Program-made: the position numbers and the translations under genes
Notes under the pieces: generated by a model
What the model was told of the DNA's origin: nothing
Seen by the model: only the letters and a program-made list of their open reading frames with translations
The model's database searches: none
NCBI RefSeq assembly: GCF_014489635.1
Contig: NZ_CP060828.1
Coordinates: 8,854,001 to 8,918,000 of the forward strand
DNA from: Streptomyces roseirectus
GTDB lineage: Bacteria; Actinomycetota; Actinomycetes; Streptomycetales; Streptomycetaceae
Length of the DNA: 64,000 bases
Reading direction: 5' to 3'
Shown: positions 49,306 through 58,138 of the stretch, in pieces
Position numbering within the stretch: the stretch's first letter is position 1
Layout: every line of letters begins with the position of its first letter

Positions 49306-51842
49306 GGTGCGGTGTCCTTGTCGTGGGTGGGGGCGAGGTGCCAGACGGTGGCCCGGTCCAGGTGCGCCGAACCGTTCTCGGCGAAGACCTGGACCCCGTG
49401 GCTGTCGGGGTCGGGGAAGATCTGGTCGGTGATGACGGCCTCGCCGCTGCCACCGAAGACCTCGACGGACGACCAGTCGACCAGGATCCGCAGCGTGACC
49501 GTGCCGTTCACCGGTTTCAGCGGCGCGGTCTGGACGCCGGGAAAGCTGCCGTCGAAGTCCACGGCGCCGGAGCGGGTGCGGTCGACGTACAGCTCCTGCG
49601 CCGCGGTGTCGTAGCCGATGACGGTCTCCTCACCCAGGGAACCCGGGGAGCCCGTGCGCACCTTGATCCCGAACCGTTCGGCGTCCCTGAGGGAGAAGGT
49701 GGCCTCGATGTCGAGCGCCTTGCCCTCGGCACCGGGCCCGGCCAGCGCCCGCGACGTGTTCGTCACGGTGCCGGGGGCCGCGGTGACCGGGGAGGGCAGG
49801 CGCAGGGACTTCACGCCGTCCACCGGTTCGCTGGTCAGCCGGACACGGCCGTCGACGGTCCGCAGGGCCATCTGCCGGGGAACGCTCTGCGCACCCCGCC
49901 AGGGCGAGGTGGGGGTCGCGCCGGCGTAGTCCCAGTTGCTCATCCAGCCGATCATGTACCGCTTGCCGTCCGGGGCGTTCTCCCAGGAGACGGCCGCGTA
50001 GTAGTCCTTGCCGTGGTCGGCCCAGCCGGCGCGCTCCAGGACGGAACGGGCGGGGGCGTCGGCTTCGGTGAACCGGTCGGCGAGGACGTGACCCCAGCCG
50101 CCGGTGTTCAGGTCGACGAGCTGGATCCGCGCCTGCCTGCCGAGGTAGGGCCGGGTGTCGAAGGAGGCCCAGTCCAGCGCCTCGCTGCCGGAACCGGTGG
50201 CCGTGCGCACGACCTGGCCGTCGACGACCAGATTGACGGCCGTCTCCTGCGCGCCGGGCCGGGCCCGGACGTCGGACAGCGCGATCTGGTCGGCGTTGAG
50301 GTGACCCCAGCTCCCGGTGTTGTCGTCGACGACCCTGATCCGCGCCTTCCTGCCGGCGAGGTCACGGACGTCCCAGGAGGCCGGCTCCAGGGCCTCGGCG
50401 TTCTTGCCGGTGGCGCTGCGCACGACCTGGCCGTCGACGAGGAGTTCGAGCGCGGTGGGGTGCGCGGAGCCGGAGGGGTGGTCGCCGCCGCCGACGAGGA
50501 AGTTGACGTACGCCTTGTCGAGGGTGAACTCGGGCGAGGTGAGGGTCCCGGTGGCGGCGTCCCCGGCGCGGAAGGTGTTGACCAGGCCGCCGCCCTGGAA
50601 GCCGGTGACCTGCTGCTGGCCGGGCAGGGTGCCGCCGGCCGGCGCCGACCCGAACGCGTCGCCGGTCGCCGTCCAGTCGCCGTAGGTGCCGCCGTCGAAG
50701 TCGGCGAGGATCCGGCCGGGCCGGTGCGGGTGCCGGCCGCCGCCGACCTTGAAGTTCAGGTAGGGGCTGCGCACGGTGAACGGCGGCGAGGTGAGCGTGC
50801 CGGTGGCGGCGTCCCCGGAGTGGAAGCTGTTGGCGAGGCCCCGGCCGTCGAAGCCGGTGACGGTCTGCTGCCCGTCGAGCGTCCCGGCCGCCGGCCCCGG
50901 GCCGAACGCGGTCCCCGTGGCCGTCCACGCACCGAAGTCACCGCCCTCGAAGTCCTGGACGACGGTCCCGGCGGGCGGGGTGTAGATGCCGTCGTCGGCG
51001 GCGGTGAACGTCCTGCCGTCGAAGTCGCCGACGAAGTACTGGGCCGCCGAACCGCCCGCGATGCCACCGGGGTTGAGGTTGACGACCAGGACCCACTTGA
51101 CGTTGTCCGGGTTCCCGTCGACGGCGAGCGGGAACAGGTCGGGGCACTCCCACACCCCGCCCGTCGCGCCGGCCGGGCCGAACTCGCTGAGCTGCGTCCA
51201 GTCCTTGAGATTCTTGGAGGTGTAGAACCGCACCTTGTGCTCGGCGGACAGCGAGACCGTCATCAGCCAGCTCCGGGTCGGCGCGTACCACTGGACCTTG
51301 GGGTCGCGGAAGTCCTTCGAGCCGATGTCGAGGACGGGATTGCCCGGGTACTTGGTCCAGGTCCGGCCCCGGTCGGTGCTGTAGGCGAGGGCCTGGGACT
51401 GGACGCCGGTGGTTTTGTCGTGGCGCGTGTAGACCGCGACCATGGGCGGGTTCTCGGCGGTGCCGAGACCGGAGGTGTTGTGCTCGTCGACGACGGCGCC
51501 GCCGGAGAAGACCATCTCCTTGTCGTCGTGCGACAGGGCGAGCGGCAGCTCCTGCCAGTGGACGAGGTCCGTGCTCACCGCGTGGCCCCAGGACATGTCG
51601 CCCCACACGTCGCCGCTCGGGTTGTACTGGTAGAAGAGGTGGTACTCGCCCTGGTAGTACACGAGGCCGTTGGGGTCGTTCATCCAGTTCTGCCGCGGCG
51701 TGAAGTGGAACTGGGGCCGGTAGGTCTCCGCGTACGGCGCGGTAGCGGCCGCCGCGGACTGCGGGGCGAGCAGCGCGCAGACGGCCGCCGCCGAGGCGAC
51801 CGTCCGTATACGGGCACGCCGGGAAACACGTCCAGAGCTCAT
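49302..51842 (-). CDS. Secreted GH32 levanase/inulinase with nested inserted domains
   Basis: An 846-residue secreted enzyme. After the signal peptide (TVASAAAVCALLAPQSAAA) the GH32 propeller shows the nucleophile Asp in WMNDPNGL (~56), FRDPKV (~183) and the acid/base Glu in WECPDLFPL (~229). Between residues ~294 and ~600 the propeller is interrupted by a large insert with two copies of one domain, one nested in the other. Catalytic sequence resumes with KRYMIGWMSNWDYAG and the C-terminal beta-sandwich. It should hydrolyse levan, inulin or sucrose to fructose. ATG 51842 after AGGAGTCGCC is chosen over 51929. Two LacI-type operators lie ~105-135 bp upstream. Confidence 0.9.
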   Translation of the reverse strand: MSSGRVSRRARIRTVASAAAVCALLAPQSAAAATAPYAETYRPQFHFTPRQNWMNDPNGLVYYQGEYHLFYQYNPSGDVWGDMSWGHAVSTDLVHWQELPLALSHDDKEMVFSGGAVVDEHNTSGLGTAENPPMVAVYTRHDKTTGVQSQALAYSTDRGRTWTKYPGNPVLDIGSKDFRDPKVQWYAPTRSWLMTVSLSAEHKVRFYTSKNLKDWTQLSEFGPAGATGGVWECPDLFPLAVDGNPDNVKWVLVVNLNPGGIAGGSAAQYFVGDFDGRTFTAADDGIYTPPAGTVVQDFEGGDFGAWTATGTAFGPGPAAGTLDGQQTVTGFDGRGLANSFHSGDAATGTLTSPPFTVRSPYLNFKVGGGRHPHRPGRILADFDGGTYGDWTATGDAFGSAPAGGTLPGQQQVTGFQGGGLVNTFRAGDAATGTLTSPEFTLDKAYVNFLVGGGDHPSGSAHPTALELLVDGQVVRSATGKNAEALEPASWDVRDLAGRKARIRVVDDNTGSWGHLNADQIALSDVRARPGAQETAVNLVVDGQVVRTATGSGSEALDWASFDTRPYLGRQARIQLVDLNTGGWGHVLADRFTEADAPARSVLERAGWADHGKDYYAAVSWENAPDGKRYMIGWMSNWDYAGATPTSPWRGAQSVPRQMALRTVDGRVRLTSEPVDGVKSLRLPSPVTAAPGTVTNTSRALAGPGAEGKALDIEATFSLRDAERFGIKVRTGSPGSLGEETVIGYDTAAQELYVDRTRSGAVDFDGSFPGVQTAPLKPVNGTVTLRILVDWSSVEVFGGSGEAVITDQIFPDPDSHGVQVFAENGSAHLDRATVWHLAPTHDKDTAP

Positions 51843-51947
51843 GGCGACTCCTGTGCTGCGGGCTCCGGGCAGCGCGGCCTGCGGCGGGCGGCCCGACGAT
51901 GTGACGCCCCGGCCCACGATGTCGTCCACACCGCCGGCCGGAGAACA

Positions 51948-51977
51948 TGTCAGCGATGACTTGTGTCAACGCTGACA
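51948..51977. promoter_or_regulatory. Paired LacI-type operators, levanase promoter
   Basis: TGTCAGCGATGACT (51948-51961) and TGTCAACGCTGACA (51964-51977), two 14-bp near-palindromes with a central CG, separated by two bases (16 bp centre to centre). The same arrangement recurs at 53145-53174. The LacI-family gene at 56247 is the likely regulator. The pair lies between the levanase and the fructokinase stop. Confidence 0.8.
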
Positions 51978-52045
51978 TCGAGTGGCCCGATGATGGACGC
52001 CGGCCGGCGGGCGAGTCAACGGTCCGGACGGGATTCGCCCGGCGG

Positions 52046-53008
52046 TCAGGTGTGATCGGCCGCCGCGAGCGGCGTCACCTGCTCGCGCCACGGCGGGTTC
52101 GGGCCGGCGACCGAGCAGGTCAGGGCCGCCACCCGCGCCGCGAACCGGCAGGCTTCCGCGACCTCGTCGAGGCGCAGAGCGGTGAGCCGGCCGCCGAGAA
52201 GCCCACGGGCGCCGAGGTGGTGCAACAGCCCGGCGGTGAACGAGTCACCCGCGCCCACCGTGTCGACGACCCGCGTCGCCACCGCAGGCACCGCCACCCG
52301 CTCGCCGTCCAGCGAGGCCAGAGCACCACCGGCGCCGCGCGTGAGCACGACCAGCCGCACCCCCGCCGCGTGCCACACGTCGCACGCCTCCTCCGGCGCG
52401 GTGCCCGGCAGGAGGAGGTTCAGGTCGTCCTCGCTGAGGCGCAGGACGTCGGCGAGGGAGCACCAGTGGGCCAGCCGGGCGCGGTAGACGTCCGCACGCA
52501 CCAGCAGGGGCCGGACGTTGGGGTCGATGCTGACGGTGGCCGCCGCCGAGGCCCGCCCCAGGAACTCCTCCACCGCCGCCGCGCCGGGCTCCCTGACCAG
52601 GGCCAGCGAGCCGGTGTGCAGGCACGATGTGCCGGACAGGTCGACTCCCGCCAGCTCGCGCGCGGTCCACTGCCAGTCGGCCGTGTTCTGCGCGTGGAAG
52701 GAGAACGCCGCCTGCCCCTGGGCGTCCAGTTCGGCCACCGCCAGCGTGCTGGGCTCGGCGGCCTCGACGGCGTCCGAGAGGTCGACGCCGGACGCCTCCA
52801 GGCGGGCGCGGAACAGGCGGCCGAAGACGTCGCCGGACAGGCGTGCGAGGAAGCGGGAGCGGGTGCCGAGGCGGGCCAGGGCCACCGCCGTGTTCGCCGG
52901 TCCGCCGCCCGGCAGGACCCGCAGGGCGAGTTCGTGCGCGGCGCTCGCGGGCTCGGTGAAGGCGTCGGCGACGCACTCTCCCAGAACGGTGATCTGGCGC
53001 GGGCTCAT
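52046..53008 (-). CDS. PfkB-family carbohydrate kinase, probable fructokinase
   Basis: A 320-residue ribokinase/PfkB kinase. The N-terminal motif is LRVLPGGGPANTAVALARLG (~30-49) and the ATP-site motif with catalytic Asp is VVDTVGAGDSFTAGLLHHLG (~250). HTGSLAL and SIDPNVRPLL are also typical of fructokinases. Next to a levanase and a sugar importer, it should phosphorylate the imported fructose. ATG 53008 is used; the upstream in-frame lead to 53140 does not look like protein. It is divergent from the ABC transporter, and the shared region holds paired LacI-type operators. Confidence 0.9.
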   Translation of the reverse strand: MSPRQITVLGECVADAFTEPASAAHELALRVLPGGGPANTAVALARLGTRSRFLARLSGDVFGRLFRARLEASGVDLSDAVEAAEPSTLAVAELDAQGQAAFSFHAQNTADWQWTARELAGVDLSGTSCLHTGSLALVREPGAAAVEEFLGRASAAATVSIDPNVRPLLVRADVYRARLAHWCSLADVLRLSEDDLNLLLPGTAPEEACDVWHAAGVRLVVLTRGAGGALASLDGERVAVPAVATRVVDTVGAGDSFTAGLLHHLGARGLLGGRLTALRLDEVAEACRFAARVAALTCSVAGPNPPWREQVTPLAAADHT

Positions 53009-53144
53009 GGGCAGCTCTTCTCTCGGAGCGGTACGGAAGGACCGGACGCGGCGCGGTCGGCGGCAGCGGGGGCGTTGCCGATTTGTGACGGGCGCAAGGC
53101 ATTGACGTTGCCGGGAGACGGAGTCCATCATCCTCGCCATGCGG

Positions 53145-53174
53145 TGTCAACGATGACATAAGTCAGCGCTGACA
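53145..53174. promoter_or_regulatory. Paired LacI-type operators, kinase/transporter promoter
   Basis: TGTCAACGATGACA (53145-53158) and AGTCAGCGCTGACA (53161-53174), with the same two-base gap as the 51948 pair. Placed between the divergent kinase (start 53008) and the transporter (start 53233), they can control both. Confidence 0.82.
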
Positions 53175-53232
53175 CCGGGGGTGGCCTGCCCGCACCCTGC
53201 CCTGTGCCGCCCGCTATCCACAGGAGTCGTTC

Positions 53233-54249
53233 ATGTCTCGCAGCACGCGTCCGTCCTCCTCCCTCCTCAGGGCCGCCGCCGTCACGGGCGTCGCGGCCCT
53301 GACCCTGACCGCCTGCGGCTCCGGCTCCGGAACGGGCTCGTCCAGCGCCGGTTCGGGCGAGATCAAGGTCGGCCTGATCACCAAGACCGACACCAACCCG
53401 TTCTTCGTGAAGATGAAGGAGGGCGCCGAGAAGGCCGCGCAGTCCGAAGGCGTCCAACTCATGACCGCCGCCGGCAAGTTCGACGGCGACAACGCCGGCC
53501 AGATCACCGCCGTCGAGAACATGGTCGCCGCCGGGGTGAAGGGCATCCTGATCACCCCCAGCGACTCCAAGGCCATCGTGCCCGCGCTCGCCAAGGCCAA
53601 GGCCAAGGGCGTCCTGGTGATCGCCCTCGACACCCCGACCGAGCCGCAGAACGCCGTCGACGCCCTCTTCGCCACCGACAACGTCAAGGCCGGACAGCTG
53701 ATCGGCGAGTACGCCAAGGCCGCCATGACCGGCAAGGCCGCGAAGATCGCCACCCTCGACCTCGCGCCGGGCGTCTCCGTCGGCGTCCAGCGGCACGACG
53801 GCTTCCTGAAGGGCTTCGGCGCCACCGACAAGGACGTCGTCTGCGCCCAGGACACCGGCGGCGACCAGGCCAAGGGCCAGACCGCCATGGAGAACTGCCT
53901 CCAGAAGGAGCCCGGCATCAACGTCGTCTACACCATCAACGAACCGGCCGCGCTCGGCGCCTACACCGCGCTCAAGGCCAAGGGCCGGGAGAAGGACGTA
54001 CTGATCGTCTCCGTCGACGGCGGCTGCACCGGCACCCAGGCGGTCAAGGACGGCAAGATCGCCGCGACCTCCCAGCAGTACCCGCTGAAGATGGCCACCG
54101 AGGGCGTCAAGGCGGTCGTGACGGACGCCAAGGGCGGCAAGAAGTCCGGCGGGTACATCGACACCGGCGTCACCCTGATCACCGACAAGGCGCAGACCGG
54201 CGTCACCTCCAAGGACACGGCGTTCGGCCTGGAGAACTGCTGGGGCTGA
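53233..54249 (+). CDS. frcB: Sugar ABC transporter substrate-binding lipoprotein (fructose type)
   Basis: A 338-residue periplasmic-binding-protein-1 lipoprotein with lipobox LTLTACGSG (~25), then IKVGLITKTDTNPFFVKMKE, GVKGILITPSDSKAIVPAL and LVIALDTPTEPQN, as in FrcB/RbsB-type sugar binders. It catches the sugar released by the levanase and delivers it to the permease. Family members bind fructose, ribose or related sugars; fructose is inferred from the levanase and kinase. ATG 53233 follows CCACAGGAGTCGTTC. A hairpin after the stop should lower expression of the permease relative to this gene. Confidence 0.9.
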   Translation: MSRSTRPSSSLLRAAAVTGVAALTLTACGSGSGTGSSSAGSGEIKVGLITKTDTNPFFVKMKEGAEKAAQSEGVQLMTAAGKFDGDNAGQITAVENMVAAGVKGILITPSDSKAIVPALAKAKAKGVLVIALDTPTEPQNAVDALFATDNVKAGQLIGEYAKAAMTGKAAKIATLDLAPGVSVGVQRHDGFLKGFGATDKDVVCAQDTGGDQAKGQTAMENCLQKEPGINVVYTINEPAALGAYTALKAKGREKDVLIVSVDGGCTGTQAVKDGKIAATSQQYPLKMATEGVKAVVTDAKGGKKSGGYIDTGVTLITDKAQTGVTSKDTAFGLENCWG

Positions 54250-54255
54250 GCCCAC

Positions 54256-54283
54256 CCGCCGTCCCCGCTCAAGGGGACGGCGG
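54256..54283 (+). terminator. Intra-operon attenuator hairpin
   Basis: CCGCCGTCCCC and GGGGACGGCGG form an 11-bp perfect stem with the loop GCTCAA between the binding-protein and permease genes. Such hairpins protect the upstream mRNA and give more binding protein than permease. Confidence 0.7.
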
Positions 54284-54332
54284 CCCCTCGCCCCTGCCGG
54301 TACGGAACTCTGTCTCCCGACAAGGACTTCGC

Positions 54333-55346
54333 ATGACCGCCACGTCCACACCACCCTCGCCCCCGGCACCGTACGCCGACCTCAAGGCGCCGACCACGGC
54401 CCGCCGACTGCTCACCCAGCCGACCACCGGCCCCCTCGCCGCCCTGCTGCTGGCCTGCGTCTACTTCTCCTTCTCCACCGACCAGTTCCTCACCGGTGGG
54501 AACTTCTCGCTGATCGTGCAGCAGGTCATGGTGGTCGGCGTCCTCGCCATCGGGCAGACCCTGATCATCCTCACCGCCGGCATCGACCTGTCGTGCGGCG
54601 CCGTGATGGCGTTCGGCAGCATCGTGATCGCCAAGACGGCCGCACAGGGCTCGCTGTCCCCGCTGCTCGCGATCGCGCTGGGCCTGGTGGTCTGCGGCGG
54701 CTTCGGCCTCCTCAACGGCCTGCTGGTGCAGAAGATCCCGCTGCCGCCGTTCATCGTGACCCTCGGCATGCTCAACGTGGCGTTCGCCCTGACCCACATC
54801 TACTCCGAGGAACAGACGGTCACCAACCTGCCCGGACCGCTGACCGCCCTCGGCGAGACCTTCCCGCTCGGCCGCACCGACATCACCTACGGCTCCCTGG
54901 TCACCATCGCCCTGTTCCTCCTCGTCGCCTACGCGCTGAGCAACACCGGCTGGGGCCGCCACGTCTACGCCCTCGGCAACAGCCCGGAAGCGGCCCGGCT
55001 CAACGGCATCCGCACCTCCCGCCTCACCATCGGCATCTACACCGTCGCCGGACTGCTCTACGGCATCGCCGCCCTCCTCCTCATCTCCCGCACCGGGGTC
55101 GGCGACCCGCAGGCCGGCCAGACCGACAACCTCGACAGCATCACCGCCGTGGTCCTCGGCGGGACCAGCCTCTTCGGCGGCCGGGGCTCGGTCGTCGGCA
55201 CGTTCATCGGCGTCCTCATCGTCGGCGTCTTCCGCAACGGGCTCCAGCTGATGGGCGTCGCCTCCATCTACCAGACGCTGATCACCGGGGTCCTGGTGAT
55301 CCTCGCGGTGACCGTCGACCAGATCTCCCGGAAGAAGGCCCGATGA
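54333..55346 (+). CDS. frcC: Sugar ABC transporter permease
   Basis: A 337-residue RbsC/FrcC-type permease with about nine hydrophobic helices and the family motifs VVGVLAIGQTLIILTAGIDL, GLLNGLLVQKIPLPPFIVTL, GRHVYALGNSPEAARLNGI and ITAVVLGGTSLFGGRGSVVG. The EAA-like loop that contacts the ATPase is EAARLNGI. ATG 54333 is the start after CAAGGACTTCGC. It overlaps the ATPase gene by ATGA. Confidence 0.92.
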   Translation: MTATSTPPSPPAPYADLKAPTTARRLLTQPTTGPLAALLLACVYFSFSTDQFLTGGNFSLIVQQVMVVGVLAIGQTLIILTAGIDLSCGAVMAFGSIVIAKTAAQGSLSPLLAIALGLVVCGGFGLLNGLLVQKIPLPPFIVTLGMLNVAFALTHIYSEEQTVTNLPGPLTALGETFPLGRTDITYGSLVTIALFLLVAYALSNTGWGRHVYALGNSPEAARLNGIRTSRLTIGIYTVAGLLYGIAALLLISRTGVGDPQAGQTDNLDSITAVVLGGTSLFGGRGSVVGTFIGVLIVGVFRNGLQLMGVASIYQTLITGVLVILAVTVDQISRKKAR

Positions 55347-56173
55347 GCACCACGCCCACCCCCGTGCTCCAGGCCCGCGGCCTCGTCAAGCGCTACGGCC
55401 AGGTCACCGCCATCGACGGCGCCGACTTCGACCTGCTGCCCGGCGAGGTCCTGGCCGTCATCGGCGACAACGGCGCCGGCAAGACCAGCCTCATCAAGGC
55501 CCTCACCGGCGCACTCACCCCCGACGCCGGCGAGATCCGGCTCAACGGCGAGGTCATCCAGTTCTCCGGCCCGCAGAGCGCCCGCGCCCACGGCATCGAG
55601 ACCGTCTACCAGGACCTCGCCGTCGCGGCCTCCATGGACATCGCCTCGAACATGTTCCTCGGCCGGGAACTGCGCCGCCCCGGCGTCCTCGGCAGCGTCT
55701 TCCGCATGCTCGACAAGAAACGGATGCGGCAGGAGGCCGCCGAGCACATGGCCGACCTGAAGATCGGGCTGCGCTCGCTGACCCAGTCGGTCGAGACCCT
55801 GTCCGGCGGACAGCGCCAGGCCGTGGCGGTCGCCCGCTCCGTCGCCTGGGCGAGCAGCGTCGTCGTCATGGACGAACCCACCGCCGCCCTCGGCGTCAAG
55901 GAGTCGGGACAGGTCCTCGACCTCATCCGGCGGGTCCGCGACAAGGGCATGCCGGTCGTCCTGATCAGCCACAACATGCCGCACGTCTTCGAGATCGCCG
56001 ACCGCGTCCACGTCCACCGCCTCGGCCGGCGGGCCGCCGTCCTCAAGCCCGCCGACCACTCGATGGCCGAGGTCGTCGCCATCATGACCGGCGCACTCAC
56101 CGTCGACGCCGCCGGAGGTACCGTCGTCGCGGACTCCGAGGCCGCCAGGGCCGCGGGGGTCCAGGCCACCTGA
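55343..56173 (+). CDS. frcA: Sugar ABC transporter ATP-binding protein (single NBD)
   Basis: A 276-residue ABC ATPase with Walker A GDNGAGKTS (~42), signature LSGGQRQAVAVARS and Walker B VVVMDEPTAALGV. Unlike RbsA it has one nucleotide-binding domain only, as FrcA of rhizobia. The switch His is in VVLISHNMPHVF. It drives the frcC permease. ATG overlaps the permease stop. A 73-bp gap separates it from the LacI regulator, which is probably in the same transcript. Confidence 0.92.
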   Translation: MSTTPTPVLQARGLVKRYGQVTAIDGADFDLLPGEVLAVIGDNGAGKTSLIKALTGALTPDAGEIRLNGEVIQFSGPQSARAHGIETVYQDLAVAASMDIASNMFLGRELRRPGVLGSVFRMLDKKRMRQEAAEHMADLKIGLRSLTQSVETLSGGQRQAVAVARSVAWASSVVVMDEPTAALGVKESGQVLDLIRRVRDKGMPVVLISHNMPHVFEIADRVHVHRLGRRAAVLKPADHSMAEVVAIMTGALTVDAAGGTVVADSEAARAAGVQAT

Positions 56174-56246
56174 CACCACCTTCGGCACGTCCGCGTTCCG
56201 GCCGAGGCCGAGGCCGGAACCGACGAGCAAGGAGACCGTTTCCTCC

Positions 56247-57278
56247 ATGGCAGCGAACCGCCGCCCCACCCTGGCCGACGTCGCCCGCGAGGTGGGCGTC
56301 AGCGCCAAGACCGTCTCCCGCGTCCTCAACGAGGACGGGCCCGCCTCCGCGCGGACCCGGGAACAGGTACTCGCCGCCGTGGCCCGGCTGGGCTTCCAAC
56401 CGAACCTCATGGCGCGCAACATCCGCGTCGGCGGACCCGACACCACCGTCGGACTCGTCATCCCCGACCTCGGCAACCCCTTCTTCGGCGCCGTCGCCCG
56501 AGGCATCGAGGACACGGTCGGGGTGCGCGGCCTGACCCTCCTCATGGGCTCATCGGCCGACGACCCCGACCGCGAACGCGCCCTGACGGACAAGTTCCTC
56601 GCCCGCCGGATCAGCATCCTCATGGTCGTGCCGTCCGTCGGCGCGAGCCACGCCCACCTCAAGTCCCACCGCGACGCCGGACTGCCCGTCGTCTTCCTCG
56701 ACCGGCCCGGCGCGGGACTGACCGCCGACAGCGTCGTCAGCACCAACCGCACGGGCGCGCACGACGGCGTCGCCCACCTCGTCGCCCACGGACACCGGCG
56801 CATCGCCTTCGTCGGCGACCTGCCGACCCGCCTCTACACCCGCCGCGAGCGGCTGGCCGGCTACCGCGAGGCCCTGCGCGAGGCCGGCCTCCCGGACGAC
56901 CCCGCCCTGATCACCAACGCCCACGACCAGCACGGCGCCTCGGCGGCCACCGCCCGGCTGCTGGAGCGGGCCGACCCGCCCACGGCCCTCTTCGCCGGCA
57001 ACAACATCGCCGCGCTCGGCATCGTCACCGAACTCGCCCGCAGCAGACGTAAGGACGTCGCCGTCGTCGCCTTCGACGACGTGCCCCTCGCCGAAGCCCT
57101 CGAACCCGCCCTCACCGTCGTCGCCCAGAACCCCGAGGAGATCGGCAGAGCCGCCGCGGCCACCGCCCTCGCCCGCCTCGACGGCGACCGCTCCCGCGCC
57201 CGCACCGTCACCGTCCCCACCCGGTTGATCAGCCGGGGGTCGGGGGAACAGCGGCTCGCCGCACGGCACGGGGCATGA
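56247..57278 (+). CDS. LacI-family regulator of levan/fructose genes
   Basis: A 343-residue LacI-type repressor. The N-terminal helix-turn-helix reads PTLADVAREVGVSAKTVSRV and the hinge region FQPNLMARNIR. The sensor domain has VGLVIPDLGNPFFGAVARGI, VVFLDRPGAG and VAVVAFDDVPLAEAL. It sits directly after the sugar transporter and is the natural candidate to bind the two operator pairs at 51948 and 53145, releasing them when fructose or its phosphate is present. The C-terminal 50 bp overlap the convergent broken regulator gene. Confidence 0.92.
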   Translation: MAANRRPTLADVAREVGVSAKTVSRVLNEDGPASARTREQVLAAVARLGFQPNLMARNIRVGGPDTTVGLVIPDLGNPFFGAVARGIEDTVGVRGLTLLMGSSADDPDRERALTDKFLARRISILMVVPSVGASHAHLKSHRDAGLPVVFLDRPGAGLTADSVVSTNRTGAHDGVAHLVAHGHRRIAFVGDLPTRLYTRRERLAGYREALREAGLPDDPALITNAHDQHGASAATARLLERADPPTALFAGNNIAALGIVTELARSRRKDVAVVAFDDVPLAEALEPALTVVAQNPEEIGRAAAATALARLDGDRSRARTVTVPTRLISRGSGEQRLAARHGA

Positions 57279-57994
57279 CGTCCCCTGATCCCGGGCCCTC
57301 GGCGGCGCTCAGGTCCTGGGCCCCGATGACGGACAGCAGCTCCAACCGCTCGGCCCCCGGGCTCCCCGGCGGCGCGGTGAACCACAGCAGGCGCTGGCGG
57401 CCGTCCTCGCTGAGCAGGTTGTGGCAGTCGAGTGCGATGACGCCGAGCGTGGGGTGGACGATCCTCTTGTGGTCCGTGCGGCGCACCGCGACGTCGTGGG
57501 TGTCCCAGAGGGCCGCGAACTCCGGGCTGCGGCGGCGCAGCACGGCGACCGTCCTCGTGACCTCCGGGTCCCGGCCGCGCCGGGCGGCCACTGCCTGGAG
57601 GTCGGCCACGAACACCCGGGAGTGGTGCGGGTGGTCCTCGGACGGGTACCTCTCGCGCGGGGACCGGCCGAGCAGGTTTCGGGCCAGGTCGTTCTCCACC
57701 AGCGTCTCGTGCAGGTCGGTGATGACCCGTGCCGGGGTGTCGGGCAGCCGGTCCAGGAGCCCGAACAGCGCGGGCGAGGGCGGCCAGGGTCTGGGCCGAG
57801 GGCTGCACGCCGTGCTTCCTGCTGCCGTGCTCCAGCTCGGTGTAGTAGTCGGCCGACAGCCCCGCCAACTGGGCGACCTCCTCGCGGCGCAGCCCGGGAA
57901 CACGCCGGCGCGGACCCTGGGGGAGACCGACGTCGGCGGGGCGGATGCGGTCGCGCCGAGTCCTGAGGAAGGCGCCGAGTGCTCGAAGGTCCAC
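57229..57994 (-). pseudogene. XRE/MmyB-type regulator broken by an internal deletion
   Basis: The first part (from GTG 57994) gives LGAFLRTRRDRI, VPGLRREEVAQLAGLSADYY, TELEHGSRKHGVQPSAQTLA and LARA, the usual helix-turn-helix. The rest of the protein, beginning SPALFGLLDRLPDTPARVI and running through RYPSEDHPHH to the normal C-terminal MmyB-like ligand domain, is in another frame. Relatives have about 30-40 residues between these parts. The junction at ~57760-57775 shares the bases CTCGCCCGCGCTG, so a deletion between short repeats explains both the loss and the frameshift. Confidence 0.8.
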
Positions 57995-58138
57995 CCCTCC
58001 ATGGTCGCGCGCACGCCGGGCCGTATCCAGGGGTGGGCAGCCCCTGGGTAGACACAGCCCTGGCTGGGGGCGGGCGACCGGACGATCGTCGAGGACGCAA
58101 CAAGCACGACCTGATCGCATCCACCACAGGAGTCAGCC

